From: Maribacter sp. PR1
Lineage (GTDB): Bacteria; Bacteroidota; Bacteroidia; Flavobacteriales; Flavobacteriaceae
Length of the DNA: 64,000 nt
Assembly: GCF_028464145.1 (NCBI RefSeq)
Contig: NZ_JAQPCG010000010.1
Coordinates: forward strand, 62,001 to 126,000
Direction: 5' to 3'
Program-made: the position numbers and the translations under genes
Notes under the pieces: generated by a model
Databases searched by the model: none
The model's input: the letters and a program-made list of their open reading frames with translations, nothing else
Told to the model about the DNA's origin: nothing
Shown here: piece after piece, positions 9,262 to 18,819 of the stretch
Position numbering within the stretch: the stretch's first letter is position 1
Layout: each line of letters begins with the position of its first letter

Positions 9262-9366
9262 ATGTATTTCAAAACCAAATTGTATTGCTTTGCACTAGTT
9301 ATGTTTTTGGGTTTGTTTCCAACTTCATGTAAAAAAACTATCAGTGTACAAGTGAATATGTGCTAG
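9262..9366 (+). CDS. Possible 34-residue lipoprotein or truncated gene start
   Basis: A 34-codon frame starting with a convincing lipoprotein signal: a short basic start (MYFKTKLY), a hydrophobic core (FALVMFLGLF) and lipobox-like PTSC, then KKTISVQVNMC and a stop. A promoter-like TTG (9199-9201) and TATTCTTTG (9219-9227), 17 bases apart, lie just upstream. It is either a tiny lipoprotein or the surviving 5' end of a longer lost gene; translation past the stop soon meets more stops. The surrounding gap 9007-9448 otherwise holds only another TAnnTTTG-like box (TATTTTTG, 9080-9087). Confidence 0.35.
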   Translation: MYFKTKLYCFALVMFLGLFPTSCKKTISVQVNMC

Positions 9367-9448
9367 CAATTGACCAGGTAAAGGTTTCATCGTGCCATAA
9401 GACAGCACCTCTAATACCTAATTATAGATTTAATATAACAGGGTGAGA

Positions 9449-12400
9449 ATGACCAAAAAGGACTTTTCAATACTTCATTTGCTACTAATTGCAGTGCTCT
9501 TTCAATCTGTGGTTGCGCAAGAAAAAAAAAGAGTCTATGAAAAATATGGGGTAGCCGAAGGTCTACCAGAAGAATATGTAGGAGGCATGTTACAAGATGA
9601 CCAAGGCTTCATTTGGCTTACGACCCAAAATGGCTTGGTTAAATACAATGGCTATGATTTTAAGGTCTATAAAGATGTTAAAAGCGAGATTGATTCTAGT
9701 ACTATTCAATTGGGGAACCTTAATAAAGGTATTATAAAAACAAAAGAGGGTAAATTTTGGATGGGGCATTTTAACAATGGCGAGATTTTTTATTTTGACC
9801 CTAGTACTGAAAGAGGTCACAGTTTTAAGCCACAGTTTAAAGACTCGCCTGAGATTCATACCGTATATGTGGAAGTATTGTTTGAGGATGCCCAAAATAA
9901 TATTTGGTTCATAAACCACTTAAAAGACTCCTTAGTACTTGGACGGGTCAATTCAAAGACAGAAATTTCAAAGGTTTATCCGTATGAAAAAACATTTGGA
10001 AATACCATCCTCGGCTTTCAGAATCTTTTGCAGTCCAGAAAAGACGGAAATATATGGTATATAGAACGTTCCGGTAACCTTAAAGTATGGACGCCAAAAA
10101 GCGATAATTTTGAATTGGTTGTCGCACATGGCGATAAAATACCGGGCACGGAAATCAATGATACACTTATGGCACTAAATACATTGAATAGTGATGATAT
10201 TTTATTGATAGGGAAACACGGTCTGTATGTTTTTGATCCGGTTACACGACAAAGCATACAGCAGTATACGAATAATGAAGAAAGCAATAATTTTTTACCC
10301 AATGCTGATGTACAGTTTGCTTTTGCTGATTTAAATGGTAGTTATTGGGTAATACATGTGAATAATGAAATAACCGTCATAGATTCCAAAAACAACAGTT
10401 ACAACCATTTTGTATTTGGTCAAGGCCCCCTAAATTTTCAAAAGGGCTATAAAAACATAGACTTCATCGTTCCTGGCGAACAAAATAAAGAGGGGATAGT
10501 GTTTGCCTTAGTATCAAATTTTTTTAGTGTTAATCCAGACCCTATTCACTTTATGGATTATGAGTTCAGTACAAAATCTTTTACATATTATGATTCAAAA
10601 TTCAATGACCAAAATAATCCAAATACACCTACCTTAGAACTAGGGTCTTTTAGAGATAACTCGGGGCTTTCTTGGCTATTTTATCGTCCAGGATTTTACA
10701 AAGAATCCCCCAAGACCAGACAACTAGCGCTATTGAAAAATGAGCCTAAAAACCCATCAAGTATTCCCTCTAATACCATCATAAGATTATTTGAAGATAG
10801 TAAGAAAAGGTTATGGATAGGAACGCGATCTGGTATCGCCAGGAAAAAACCAAATGGTAGTTTTCAACAGATTGGCATAAGTAATGATGCTGCACCCTTA
10901 AGTCTTAATAAATTTTATGAAGATTCACAAGGAAACCTATGGGCAGGCACTTTTGGGCAAGGCCTTTATCGATATCAAGAAACACAACAAAAATTTGAGA
11001 AAGTAGATTTTATTACGGGTATTGACCCTAAAAACGAAAGAATTGAAATTAATGCTATACAGGAAGATGTAGATGGCTATCTATGGGTATCCGTTGATAA
11101 TCGCGGGGTTTACCTTTTGGATAAGAGTACGGGTGAGATAAGAGAAAAATATGAGTTTGCCCACAAAGAAGAACATGGTTTGTTTAGCGATTGGATTCCT
11201 ATTTTATTTCTTGATGCGAGAGGTGTTGTTTGGCTTGGTGATTTTGAGGATAATTCTTTTGGACTTTTTAAATATCAAAAAAAGGAAAAAAACTTTAAAC
11301 ACTATGCATCTGATCGTGAAGATTCACTCTCAATAAGCAGTAATGAGATTCGATTTATAACAGAAGATGATTTAGGTCGCATGTGGGTAGGTACGGATGG
11401 TGGATTAAACCGCTACGATCATCAAAAAGATATATTTTATCGTAATACCAATTTCAACATTCCATCTACTAATTCTTATGCCAAGGCAACTAATGGAAAA
11501 TTATGGATTACTACCTACAGTGGGGGAGGTTTAGCATTAGTGGGGCCGGAAATAAATGATGTTGAGTTTTTTGGAGAATCAAAAGGACTTTTACATAATG
11601 ATATTCTGGTCGGCAGTGAACTGACACGTGATGATTTTGGTCAGTTATGGCTACCAACAGCAAGAGGACTTTCAGTTTTTGACACAAAGAAAAAATCCTT
11701 TAAAAACTATACCAGCCAAGACGGCTTTCAGAAATATCCTGAAACATATATGACAGGTTTAAAAACCCATGACGGTAATATCTGGCTAGGTAGTCGAGAG
11801 GGTAATGGTCTCAACAGAATTAGCCCAAAAGAATTGGTAAAAAAAGATAGCATTCCTCCATCTGTTGTAATCACGGCAATGACAATTAACGATAGTAGCT
11901 ATAATGCGCCAGATGGTAAAATTTTTAAAAATTCGGTAGCTTTTACCGATGAAATTAGGCTTAATTATAATCAAAAAGATCTTGGTTTTGAGTTTGTAGC
12001 ACTGCACTATCTTCGTTCAGAGGACAATCTATATTCATGGAAATTAGAAAATTATGATAAAGAATGGACGCCTGCCTCAAAGGAGCGTAAAGTAAAGTAC
12101 ACAAACCTCTCGCCAGGTACTTACTTGTTAAGGGTTAAAGGATCAAATGCTGATGGTATCTGGAATGAAGAAGGGGCAAGTATGGCAATTACCATAGCGG
12201 CCCCTTGGTGGGGCAAGTGGTGGGCCTATTTAAGTTATGTCCTTTTAATCAGCTCACTCCTTTTTGCATTTTATCGTTTTAAGCTAAATCGAAAATTACA
12301 AAAAGCGGAAGCTTTACGCCTAAAAGAATTAGATGCAGTTAAAACCCGTCTGTATACCAACATCACACACGAATTTCGTACCCCGTTAACGGTAATATTG

Positions 12401-14017
12401 GGTATGGCACATCAGGTATTGGATAATCCAAAAGCCCATCTTCAACAAGGATTGGATATGATTATCCGCAACGGGCGCAATTTGCTCTTGCTGATCAATC
12501 AAATTTTGGACCTCAGCAAATTGGAAGGGGGTAAATTAAACTTGCACTATCAACAGGCAGATATTGTTTCCTTCTTAAACTATATTGCAGAAAGTTTCCA
12601 CTCGCTTGCTGCAGATAAAGGTATTAAGATTCACAACCTTAGTGAAGTTGATGAATTGGTTATGGACTATGACGAAATTAGATTTCAGCAAATCGTCTCC
12701 AATCTAATATCCAACGCTATTAAATTTACGCCAAACGGAGGGCATATTTACATATCAAATAAGGTCGAAGAAAATTTATTTATTCTTAGCGTCAAGAACA
12801 CGGGAGTTGGAATCTCAGAAGCCGACCTTCCCCATATTTTTGAACGTTTCTATCAAGCAGATGGTTCCCATACCCGAAAAGGGGAAGGTACGGGTATAGG
12901 TCTAGCACTGACCCGAGAATTGGTAAAGCTTTTGGGAGGTAGCATTTCGGTGAAAAGTAAGTTGAAAAAAGGGAGTGAATTTACAATAGGCTTGCCTATA
13001 AGCAACGTTTCAGAATTGAAAGAATCGACAAAACAAGTTGTTTTGAACAACGAAAGGTTAAATGGAGATTTCATTAGTTCAAATAATCAGGCCTCTAATC
13101 ATTTGTTGACGGCAAAGGAATCAATATCGCATGAAAATAATCCACACAAACCTCTTGTTCTTATCGCGGATGATAATGAAGATGTGCGCATTTACATTGC
13201 TTCTTGCTTAAAAAACGTTTATAACATTGCGATAGCCCAAAACGGACAAGAATGTGAAGAGTTGGCCTATGAAATGACGCCAGACCTTATCTTACTTGAT
13301 GTGATGATGCCCTTTAAAGATGGTTTTGAGGTTTGTAAGTTATTAAAAGCCGATGAGCGAACGAGCCATATTCCAATTATTATGCTAACAGCGAAAGCGG
13401 ATATGGATAGCAGGTTGGAAGGATTGGACAAAGGAGCTGATGATTATCTGACAAAACCCTTTCATAAGAAAGAGTTGTTGACCCGTATTGCTAATCTTCT
13501 TTCATTAAGGCTACAATTACAAAAGTACTACCGATCTTCATTAGAGCACCATCTTTCTGCAGGGATAAAATCTGAACAAGAAAATGATTTGACCATTTCA
13601 AATACAGCAAGCCCCAAATTGAAATTAATTACCGATCAAGGTGATGACCATAAGCCAAGTATTCTCCATGATATTAATTTAGAAAATGCTTTCGTGATAA
13701 AAGCTAAGAATGAAATTGAAATGCACTTGTCTGAAGCTGATTTTAATGTTGAAAAACTCTGTAGGTTATTGGCATTAAGCAACTCACAAGTACATCGCAA
13801 ATTATCTGCCTTAACGGGGCTTTCGGCTACTCATTTTATTCGTTATGTTAGATTGATAAAGGCAAAAGAGTTGATGATAGACTCAAGATTTAAAATTGCA
13901 GCGATTGCAATTGATTGTGGTTTTAATGATCCAGCCTATTTTAGTCGAGTATTCAAAAAGGAATTTGGGTTAACACCACAAAAGTGGCGAAATCAAAATT
14001 CTGTATTAAAGGATTAA
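9449..14017 (+). CDS. Hybrid two-component system sensor/regulator
   Basis: A one-protein signalling system of about 1522 residues. A signal peptide (MTKKDFSILHLLLIAVLFQS) leads into a large periplasmic sensor of Reg_prop beta-propeller repeats (recurrent DxxGxxWxGT-type motifs such as DLGRMWVGTDGGLNRYD), then a Y_Y_Y domain (about 790-915). One membrane helix is near 923-945. The cytoplasmic part is HisKA with phospho-acceptor H974 (ITHEFRTPL), HATPase, a receiver with D1284 (LILLDVMMP) and a C-terminal AraC-type helix-turn-helix. ATG 9449 is preferred over GTG 9443. In Bacteroidota such proteins sense poly- or oligosaccharide fragments and switch on nearby operons. The two lipoprotein genes downstream and the CTAAGTCCA repeats at 15207-15316 are possible targets; the ligand is unknown. 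Confidence 0.93.
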   Translation: MTKKDFSILHLLLIAVLFQSVVAQEKKRVYEKYGVAEGLPEEYVGGMLQDDQGFIWLTTQNGLVKYNGYDFKVYKDVKSEIDSSTIQLGNLNKGIIKTKEGKFWMGHFNNGEIFYFDPSTERGHSFKPQFKDSPEIHTVYVEVLFEDAQNNIWFINHLKDSLVLGRVNSKTEISKVYPYEKTFGNTILGFQNLLQSRKDGNIWYIERSGNLKVWTPKSDNFELVVAHGDKIPGTEINDTLMALNTLNSDDILLIGKHGLYVFDPVTRQSIQQYTNNEESNNFLPNADVQFAFADLNGSYWVIHVNNEITVIDSKNNSYNHFVFGQGPLNFQKGYKNIDFIVPGEQNKEGIVFALVSNFFSVNPDPIHFMDYEFSTKSFTYYDSKFNDQNNPNTPTLELGSFRDNSGLSWLFYRPGFYKESPKTRQLALLKNEPKNPSSIPSNTIIRLFEDSKKRLWIGTRSGIARKKPNGSFQQIGISNDAAPLSLNKFYEDSQGNLWAGTFGQGLYRYQETQQKFEKVDFITGIDPKNERIEINAIQEDVDGYLWVSVDNRGVYLLDKSTGEIREKYEFAHKEEHGLFSDWIPILFLDARGVVWLGDFEDNSFGLFKYQKKEKNFKHYASDREDSLSISSNEIRFITEDDLGRMWVGTDGGLNRYDHQKDIFYRNTNFNIPSTNSYAKATNGKLWITTYSGGGLALVGPEINDVEFFGESKGLLHNDILVGSELTRDDFGQLWLPTARGLSVFDTKKKSFKNYTSQDGFQKYPETYMTGLKTHDGNIWLGSREGNGLNRISPKELVKKDSIPPSVVITAMTINDSSYNAPDGKIFKNSVAFTDEIRLNYNQKDLGFEFVALHYLRSEDNLYSWKLENYDKEWTPASKERKVKYTNLSPGTYLLRVKGSNADGIWNEEGASMAITIAAPWWGKWWAYLSYVLLISSLLFAFYRFKLNRKLQKAEALRLKELDAVKTRLYTNITHEFRTPLTVILGMAHQVLDNPKAHLQQGLDMIIRNGRNLLLLINQILDLSKLEGGKLNLHYQQADIVSFLNYIAESFHSLAADKGIKIHNLSEVDELVMDYDEIRFQQIVSNLISNAIKFTPNGGHIYISNKVEENLFILSVKNTGVGISEADLPHIFERFYQADGSHTRKGEGTGIGLALTRELVKLLGGSISVKSKLKKGSEFTIGLPISNVSELKESTKQVVLNNERLNGDFISSNNQASNHLLTAKESISHENNPHKPLVLIADDNEDVRIYIASCLKNVYNIAIAQNGQECEELAYEMTPDLILLDVMMPFKDGFEVCKLLKADERTSHIPIIMLTAKADMDSRLEGLDKGADDYLTKPFHKKELLTRIANLLSLRLQLQKYYRSSLEHHLSAGIKSEQENDLTISNTASPKLKLITDQGDDHKPSILHDINLENAFVIKAKNEIEMHLSEADFNVEKLCRLLALSNSQVHRKLSALTGLSATHFIRYVRLIKAKELMIDSRFKIAAIAIDCGFNDPAYFSRVFKKEFGLTPQKWRNQNSVLKD

Positions 14018-14035
14018 TGAAATCTTGACAGGTAA

Positions 14036-14209
14036 ATAATAGATTTGGAGTTAAAGTTTTCTGCATCAAATTCTGAATCAATTCTATTGAATAAAACCAT
14101 TTTCACACAGCAAGAAAATTACAGGGAACCAAAAGATGAAACCACGACCATTACTACTACACTAGAAATGCGTAATCATGTAACCTCTAGCCTAATTATA
14201 CACTCTTAG
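14036..14209 (+). other. Open coding-like stretch without a start, possible gene remnant
   Basis: The 320-base gap 14018-14337 contains an open stretch of 57 codons ending at TAG 14207-14209. It includes IFTQQENYREPKDETTTI and reads like protein, but it has no start codon near its 5' end and follows stops at 14018 and 14033 in the same frame as the upstream signalling gene. It could be an eroded gene or chance. A near-match (CTTAGTCC, 14205-14212) to the repeats at 15207 overlaps its end. Confidence 0.2.
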
Positions 14210-14337
14210 TCCTATTTACGCAAGCTCTGTCCAAGAGATTTTTAAGAAAATACTGCACCTTTAATTCATCAGTTCGAACAACATTTGATAAAAGTTCAAA
14301 TTGAATTAATTGTATAACCCAACTAAAATTTAAACGT

Positions 14338-14889
14338 ATGAAAACAACCTGTAAAAAGGGTATGATGTCCATCTTAAGATTGGCACTGCTAACAACAATT
14401 TTAATGGCGGTTTCCTGCTCAACGGAATCCATAAGTGAGTATGAAACAACCGGTTTAACCGCTATTACTGCCAAAGCTAAAAAACCAAGACCAATTAAAA
14501 ACAATTATGTAGGTGTTGATAGAGCAGATGGTTCTGGATCCGATTTCTCGGGCAACATGTCACATGTAGGTAAATATACCGGTCAGACCATTACCACCTC
14601 TTTTGAATTTAATGCGGATTTCACGGGGGGTATCCAGACCAGTGACGATACTGTAGTGGCTGCGAACGGAGATTTAATCTACACCAAGTCAGTGACGGTA
14701 ATTACATTTTCACCTGAAACTGGAGCTGGTGGGGATCAAACCTTTTCTGCAGGAACCTATACTGGTGGTTTTGATATAGTAGGCGGCACAGGTCGTTTTG
14801 AGGGTGCTACGGGAAGAATGGATCTAGACAATGGTGTGTTCGGTGGAGGGATCGCCAAACATAATGCCGAAGGCACTATTACTTATTGA
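14338..14889 (+). CDS. Lipoprotein with allene-oxide-cyclase-like barrel
   Basis: A 183-residue exported lipoprotein. The signal ends in LMAVSC (Cys27). The remainder is Gly/Thr-rich beta structure. The pattern from residue 65 on, GNMSHVGKYTGQTITT, then GGFDIVGGTGRFEGATGRM, resembles the allene oxide cyclase/dirigent barrel, whose members carry a similar GGTGRF-GATG segment. No catalytic role can be assigned. It lies between the hybrid two-component gene and a terminator (14910-14938), so it is probably its own transcription unit. Regulation by that system is possible, since CTTAGTCC at 14205 resembles the upstream repeats of the next gene. Confidence 0.7.
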   Translation: MKTTCKKGMMSILRLALLTTILMAVSCSTESISEYETTGLTAITAKAKKPRPIKNNYVGVDRADGSGSDFSGNMSHVGKYTGQTITTSFEFNADFTGGIQTSDDTVVAANGDLIYTKSVTVITFSPETGAGGDQTFSAGTYTGGFDIVGGTGRFEGATGRMDLDNGVFGGGIAKHNAEGTITY

Positions 14890-14909
14890 TTATTTTTTTT
14901 GCTTGATTA

Positions 14910-14938
14910 AAAACCAGCGTTAGAGCGCTGGTTTTTTT
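14910..14938 (+). terminator. Intrinsic terminator after the lipoprotein gene
   Basis: AAAACCAGCG (14910-14919) pairs with CGCTGGTTTT (14926-14935) around TTAGAG, followed by a T-run to 14938. It begins 20 bases after the stop at 14889. Confidence 0.9.
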
Positions 14939-15200
14939 ATTGGGGAGTTCCTTCAGATATAGGGAGGCTGATCTGAAGATATAGCCCCGCAGTTCATGAA
15001 TTAGCATAAAATGATATGTAATTAGTTGACTAATCATAAGTGATGATATTGAAGCTAAGGAATTCTTAGCCTAAGAACTTCAAAAGGGTTTCATTGCCCT
15101 GACAGAAAAAGGTGCGATAATAGGCAGCACTCTTATTAAAACTTAAGTACAAAAGAAAGACTGCCAAAGCCAATACAATTCGTTGACTCTTTGCATACTA

Positions 15201-15316
15201 TGGACTCTAAGTCCATTGGGCGCAACCTAAGTCCAGTTCATGCAATCTAAGTCCAACAATTTTTTAGCAGAATAGCTGAATTTTATACCACTCGGGTTTT
15301 CCCCATCCTTAGTCCA
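15201..15316 (+). promoter_or_regulatory. Phased CTAAGTCCA repeats, candidate operator array
   Basis: CTAAGTCCA occurs at 15207-15215, 15227-15235 and 15247-15255, exactly 20 bases apart. A variant CTTAGTCCA follows at 15308-15316, 61 bases after the third, so nearly in phase. The first copy lies in a perfect inverted repeat, TGGACT-CTA-AGTCCA (15201-15215). Regular spacing near two helix turns suggests cooperative binding of a dimeric or AraC-type regulator upstream of the lipoprotein gene at 15387. The hybrid two-component protein at 9449 is the obvious candidate by position. In the rest of the gap 14939-15386 I see no gene, only a 24-codon coding-like scrap near 15075-15146. Confidence 0.55.
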
Positions 15317-15386
15317 ACACAGTTGAAACGTTAAGGTATTTCTTAAAATGAATTTTGATCAGTATAAATCTAATAACTAAGAACCA

Positions 15387-17171
15387 ATGAAAACAATTAA
15401 TGAAAAACCAGTAAAGTTAATTTTAAAAACCTTCATTTTGGCCATGCTATTCCTTACTTTTTCCTGTAGCGATGATGATACGATAGAGGTTCCTGAAGAA
15501 GAAACTGAGATTCCTGAGGAAATTCCTGAGGAAACCGTAGACCCTCCAATAACCTATACAGTAAGCGAACTAACCAAGGGTGCAGCACTTAAAGGAGCCA
15601 ACGGTGTAGATATTGGGCCAGATGGTAATCTTTATATAGGTAGTGTTCTTGGTTTGGAGATTGCTGTGATGGATAAGGAAAACGGAACTATAAGTGAGCG
15701 ATTTGGACCGGAAATGCAGGTCATTGGGGCAGATGACCTTGTTTTTGGACCCGACGGATCGCTTTATTGGACCGATATTCTGGTAGGTGAAGTAGGTCGT
15801 AGGGAACCAGACGGTACGATTACCAAACAATTTGTAGCCCCAGGGGTTAATCCTATTGCGTTCTCGGATGATGGGCGTCTATTTGTAGGATTATGTTTTT
15901 TAGGGGATGGCTTATATGAACTAGACCCAAATCTTGTGGAACTTCCACGACCTATTATCGTAGCCACAGAGGCGAATCCATTTCCACTGGGGTTCTTTAA
16001 TTCATTTGACTTCGGTCCTGACGGGCGCTTGTACGGTCCCTCGTTTGCGGGTGGGCTTGTGATAAGCGTAGATGTGGATAGAACAAGTGATCCAACATCG
16101 GACCCTTTTTCCGATGGGTCAGCTCAGGTACTTGCCACAGGATTTGTAAATCCTGCAGCTGTAAAATTTGATCCAGAGGGGATGCTTACTGTACTAGATC
16201 AAACCGGAGAGGTATTTAAGTTAGATCCCATGACCGGAGCCTCAACAATGTTCACTACTCTAGATCCTGGTCTCGACAATATGGTCTATGATACGGATGG
16301 AAGCCTATACATGACCAATAATGACCAAGGCTGGGTGGGCGAATTGCTTCCCAATGGAGAACTACGTACTATTAGCCCAGGTGGAATCATTTCTCCGCAA
16401 GGTTTAGCTTTTTTAGACGGAGCCGACAATGTCGATAAATTATATGTGGCGGATCATTATTATGTTAGACAGCTCAACGCTACCAATGGGGACCAAGAAA
16501 ATAATTTTAAAGGCTATTTGATACCGCCAAATCCTCCTCAGCCAGCCTTGGTAGTGTCTATGAATCTTTCTGCAGATGGCACCAACCTAATTGTTACTTC
16601 ATGGTTTGATGCAAGGGTACAGGTTTATAATCCCCAAACAGAACAAATAGTAGAAAATTATCCTATGGTTGCCCCTGTAGATGCGGTAAGGGTACAAGAG
16701 GATATTGCCGTTTCGGATGTTGGCCTTGGTGGTGTGGTGTGGGCAAGTGATAATGCCATGATACTTCCTATTGATAATGCAACCGTTTTTGCTCCTGGCG
16801 GTTTGACCACCGATGGGGAAACCCTTTGGGTTGCTGACTGGGGCACAGGTGTTGTATGGCAGATAGATTTTGAAGGCAAAACCCCAATGACACCTGTTGC
16901 CGTTGCAATGGATTTAGTCAATCCAGAAGGCCTGGCTCTTGATTTGGATGGAGGGTTGCTTGTCGCAGAAACGGGCGCGTCTCGTCTTTCGCGCATTGAT
17001 ATAATAACTGGCGAGAAGACGGTAATTGCCGAGGGACTTGAGTTTGGTGGTCCTGGTCTGGAGGGCACACCTCCTACTTTTTTCTTTGATAGCGTTACCG
17101 TTAGCCCATCTGGAGATATATATGTTACTGGGGGTGGAGGAAATGTTATTTACCGTGTTACCAAAGAATAA
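15387..17171 (+). CDS. Lipoprotein with SMP-30/NHL-type beta-propeller
   Basis: A 594-residue surface or periplasmic lipoprotein. The signal peptide ends at LTFSC (Cys28), followed by an acidic, Pro/Glu-rich linker (about residues 29-52). The rest is a six-bladed-propeller-like array of GxDGxLY/W repeats, for example GPDGNLYIGS, GPDGSLYWTD, SDDGRLFVG and SPSGDIYVTGGG. This is the style of SMP-30/gluconolactonase and NHL proteins. Those include lactonases and sugar-binding proteins, but no metal-site residues can be fixed here, so enzymatic activity is unproven. It is a single-gene unit with its own terminator (17217) and the phased repeat array upstream, probably inducible. Confidence 0.75.
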   Translation: MKTINEKPVKLILKTFILAMLFLTFSCSDDDTIEVPEEETEIPEEIPEETVDPPITYTVSELTKGAALKGANGVDIGPDGNLYIGSVLGLEIAVMDKENGTISERFGPEMQVIGADDLVFGPDGSLYWTDILVGEVGRREPDGTITKQFVAPGVNPIAFSDDGRLFVGLCFLGDGLYELDPNLVELPRPIIVATEANPFPLGFFNSFDFGPDGRLYGPSFAGGLVISVDVDRTSDPTSDPFSDGSAQVLATGFVNPAAVKFDPEGMLTVLDQTGEVFKLDPMTGASTMFTTLDPGLDNMVYDTDGSLYMTNNDQGWVGELLPNGELRTISPGGIISPQGLAFLDGADNVDKLYVADHYYVRQLNATNGDQENNFKGYLIPPNPPQPALVVSMNLSADGTNLIVTSWFDARVQVYNPQTEQIVENYPMVAPVDAVRVQEDIAVSDVGLGGVVWASDNAMILPIDNATVFAPGGLTTDGETLWVADWGTGVVWQIDFEGKTPMTPVAVAMDLVNPEGLALDLDGGLLVAETGASRLSRIDIITGEKTVIAEGLEFGGPGLEGTPPTFFFDSVTVSPSGDIYVTGGGGNVIYRVTKE

Positions 17172-17216
17172 ATAAATCAAATTTGTATTAGCTATTATTT
17201 CCTATCTAAGGATACA

Positions 17217-17243
17217 AAGCCCAGTCATGACTGGGCTTTTTTA
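17217..17243 (+). terminator. Intrinsic terminator after the propeller lipoprotein
   Basis: AAGCCCAGTCATGACTGGGCTT (17217-17238) is a perfect palindrome followed by a T-run. It begins 46 bases after the stop at 17171. The rest of the gap up to 17493 holds the repeat described at 17374. Confidence 0.9.
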
Positions 17244-17373
17244 TTGTTATTTTTTCGGGACATAAACCAAAAAATCTGCTGCATATATTTCGCTCGAATT
17301 ACAAAAGGTGTATTTTGACGATAACTTTAAGCTTATCACATAGGCCTTTGGATAAATTTCCAGTTATTATAAT

Positions 17374-17466
17374 CACGCTCAGTTTGAGCCGGTCGAAAAC
17401 AAATTGATTAGAAGTATCAACTGCTTCTCGATACAAAATGCCGTTTGGCATTTCACTCGAAGTGAC
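17374..17466. repeat. Dispersed-repeat-like elements between convergent genes
   Basis: Two fragments, CACGCTCAGTTTGAGCCGG and further on CTTCTCGATAC...CACTCGAAGTGAC, resemble short repeats scattered in Flavobacteriaceae genomes. Within them AAATGCC (17436-17442) pairs with GGCATTT (17447-17453) around GTTT. They sit between convergent genes, where such elements often accumulate. The hairpin lacks a T-run on either side. Confidence 0.5.
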
Positions 17467-17493
17467 AAAATTAATTTTTGCCCAGTTATTTGA

Positions 17494-18699
17494 CTACTTA
17501 AACCATACCCCATCCGTATCTTCCATTCGGGCGATGATGCCCCAACCGTAGAAATAATTGGATAGGCCGATTAAAAGTTCGTTGTCCCCCTCCTGCAAGG
17601 GTAGGGTGAAGGCGGAGTTTTCAATACTGGTACGTCCCTTGGGAAATTTCATTCCGGGAGAACCATAAAAGTTTCGGTCCTGATACAACGGTTTACCGTT
17701 AATGAACACCCATACTTCATCGCTAAAGCCCAAACGCAACAATTTTTCGATATCCTTTTCAGCTTTGATGGCGGTTTTGAGCCATACCAAACGTCGGTTG
17801 CCATTCTTCGGACCACCAAACACCTGGGTCAAGTTTACCATGGCCCTTCTGCCTGCCCATACGGTTTTCCAAGTGGCATTTTCATCCAAATAAATGGAAT
17901 CGATTTGTACCCCGGGATTCACTGGAATCCCTTCCAAAAGATCTTTGCCAAAAGGGTAGTCCACAGGCTCGGTCACCTGCCACTCGCGGAGGTATCGGGG
18001 GTCGTTATAGGTTGGGTCATACCCGGCAATTGCGGGCAAATCTTCGGTAGCATTAGGGGTGATTTTTACATTGGCGTAGATAACATCGCCTTCCAGACCT
18101 ATTGCACCATTTTCGGTAATACCTTCCATAGCAGGCACCCAAAGGGCAGGCTTTTTCATATCGTTTACATACACCCGCATTTGCTTGCCATGGATTACCA
18201 TTTTAATGTGGTTCCAACCCGTTTCGTTAAGGTTTACCGCCGCCTGGTAATCGTCTGTCATGTCCCAAAGGTTAACTTTGTCCACCACCGCCGTATACTG
18301 TGTAGCAAAGCGCAACTTGGGGTCGGGGGTACCAAAATAACGGACGTAAAAAGTCTCAAAATTCAGGGTGTCGGGGCTGATGCGGTAATAGATACTGGGA
18401 AAACCCTGTCCCTTCAGTTCCATATCGTACTCTATGGTACCGTCCGAAAATTCAAAATCCTGTAACCATATGGTAAAGGGTCTGTCGTCAGTGCTTCGTA
18501 CGGCTTGGGTGCCTTTATAAGAAACAAATTCGGTGTTGTCCGTGAGTTTGGCCCAGTGGGTTTCCGTCATGGGAAAATCAATAGTCTTGGTTTGGGATTT
18601 GCTTTTGCGCTGTCCATAGGAAAAAAGGGTAAGGCATAATGCCGCTGCGAGGGCCATGTTCGTTTTTGATGTGATGTTCATGCTTGTGGTATTTATCAT
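17494..18699 (-). CDS. Exported protein with LamG-like and carbohydrate-binding-like domains
   Basis: A 401-residue exported protein. The signal peptide includes NMALAAALCLTLFSYGQ; starts at 18699, 18681 and 18657 are possible. Residues about 40-215 look like a concanavalin/LamG or DUF1080-type jelly roll (GWNHIKMVIHGKQMRVYVND). The C-terminal part (from about 245) ends with DNELLIGLSNYFYGWGI and VFINGKPLY, like a galactose-binding-type module. No catalytic residues can be named. It is divergent from the membrane regulator-like gene at 18820 with a 120-base shared control region, so the two may be co-regulated. Function not recognised; carbohydrate binding or hydrolysis is a guess. Confidence 0.65.
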   Translation of the reverse strand: MINTTSMNITSKTNMALAAALCLTLFSYGQRKSKSQTKTIDFPMTETHWAKLTDNTEFVSYKGTQAVRSTDDRPFTIWLQDFEFSDGTIEYDMELKGQGFPSIYYRISPDTLNFETFYVRYFGTPDPKLRFATQYTAVVDKVNLWDMTDDYQAAVNLNETGWNHIKMVIHGKQMRVYVNDMKKPALWVPAMEGITENGAIGLEGDVIYANVKITPNATEDLPAIAGYDPTYNDPRYLREWQVTEPVDYPFGKDLLEGIPVNPGVQIDSIYLDENATWKTVWAGRRAMVNLTQVFGGPKNGNRRLVWLKTAIKAEKDIEKLLRLGFSDEVWVFINGKPLYQDRNFYGSPGMKFPKGRTSIENSAFTLPLQEGDNELLIGLSNYFYGWGIIARMEDTDGVWFK

Positions 18700-18819
18700 T
18701 AAAAGTTATTTTTGATTGGACTAAAAGTAGTGGGCGTTTTATTTTTTTGCCTGTTCAAGCTGTTCAATCCTGTTTAATCCTATTCAAAAATCCCCGTTTG
18801 CAAGGCACGATGTAGTTTT

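Noticed and set aside
15075..15146. Coding-like scrap (FIALTEKGAIIGSTLIKT) in the gap before the propeller lipoprotein
   Set aside because: Only 24 codons, stops on its 5' side and no start; too short to call a pseudogene.
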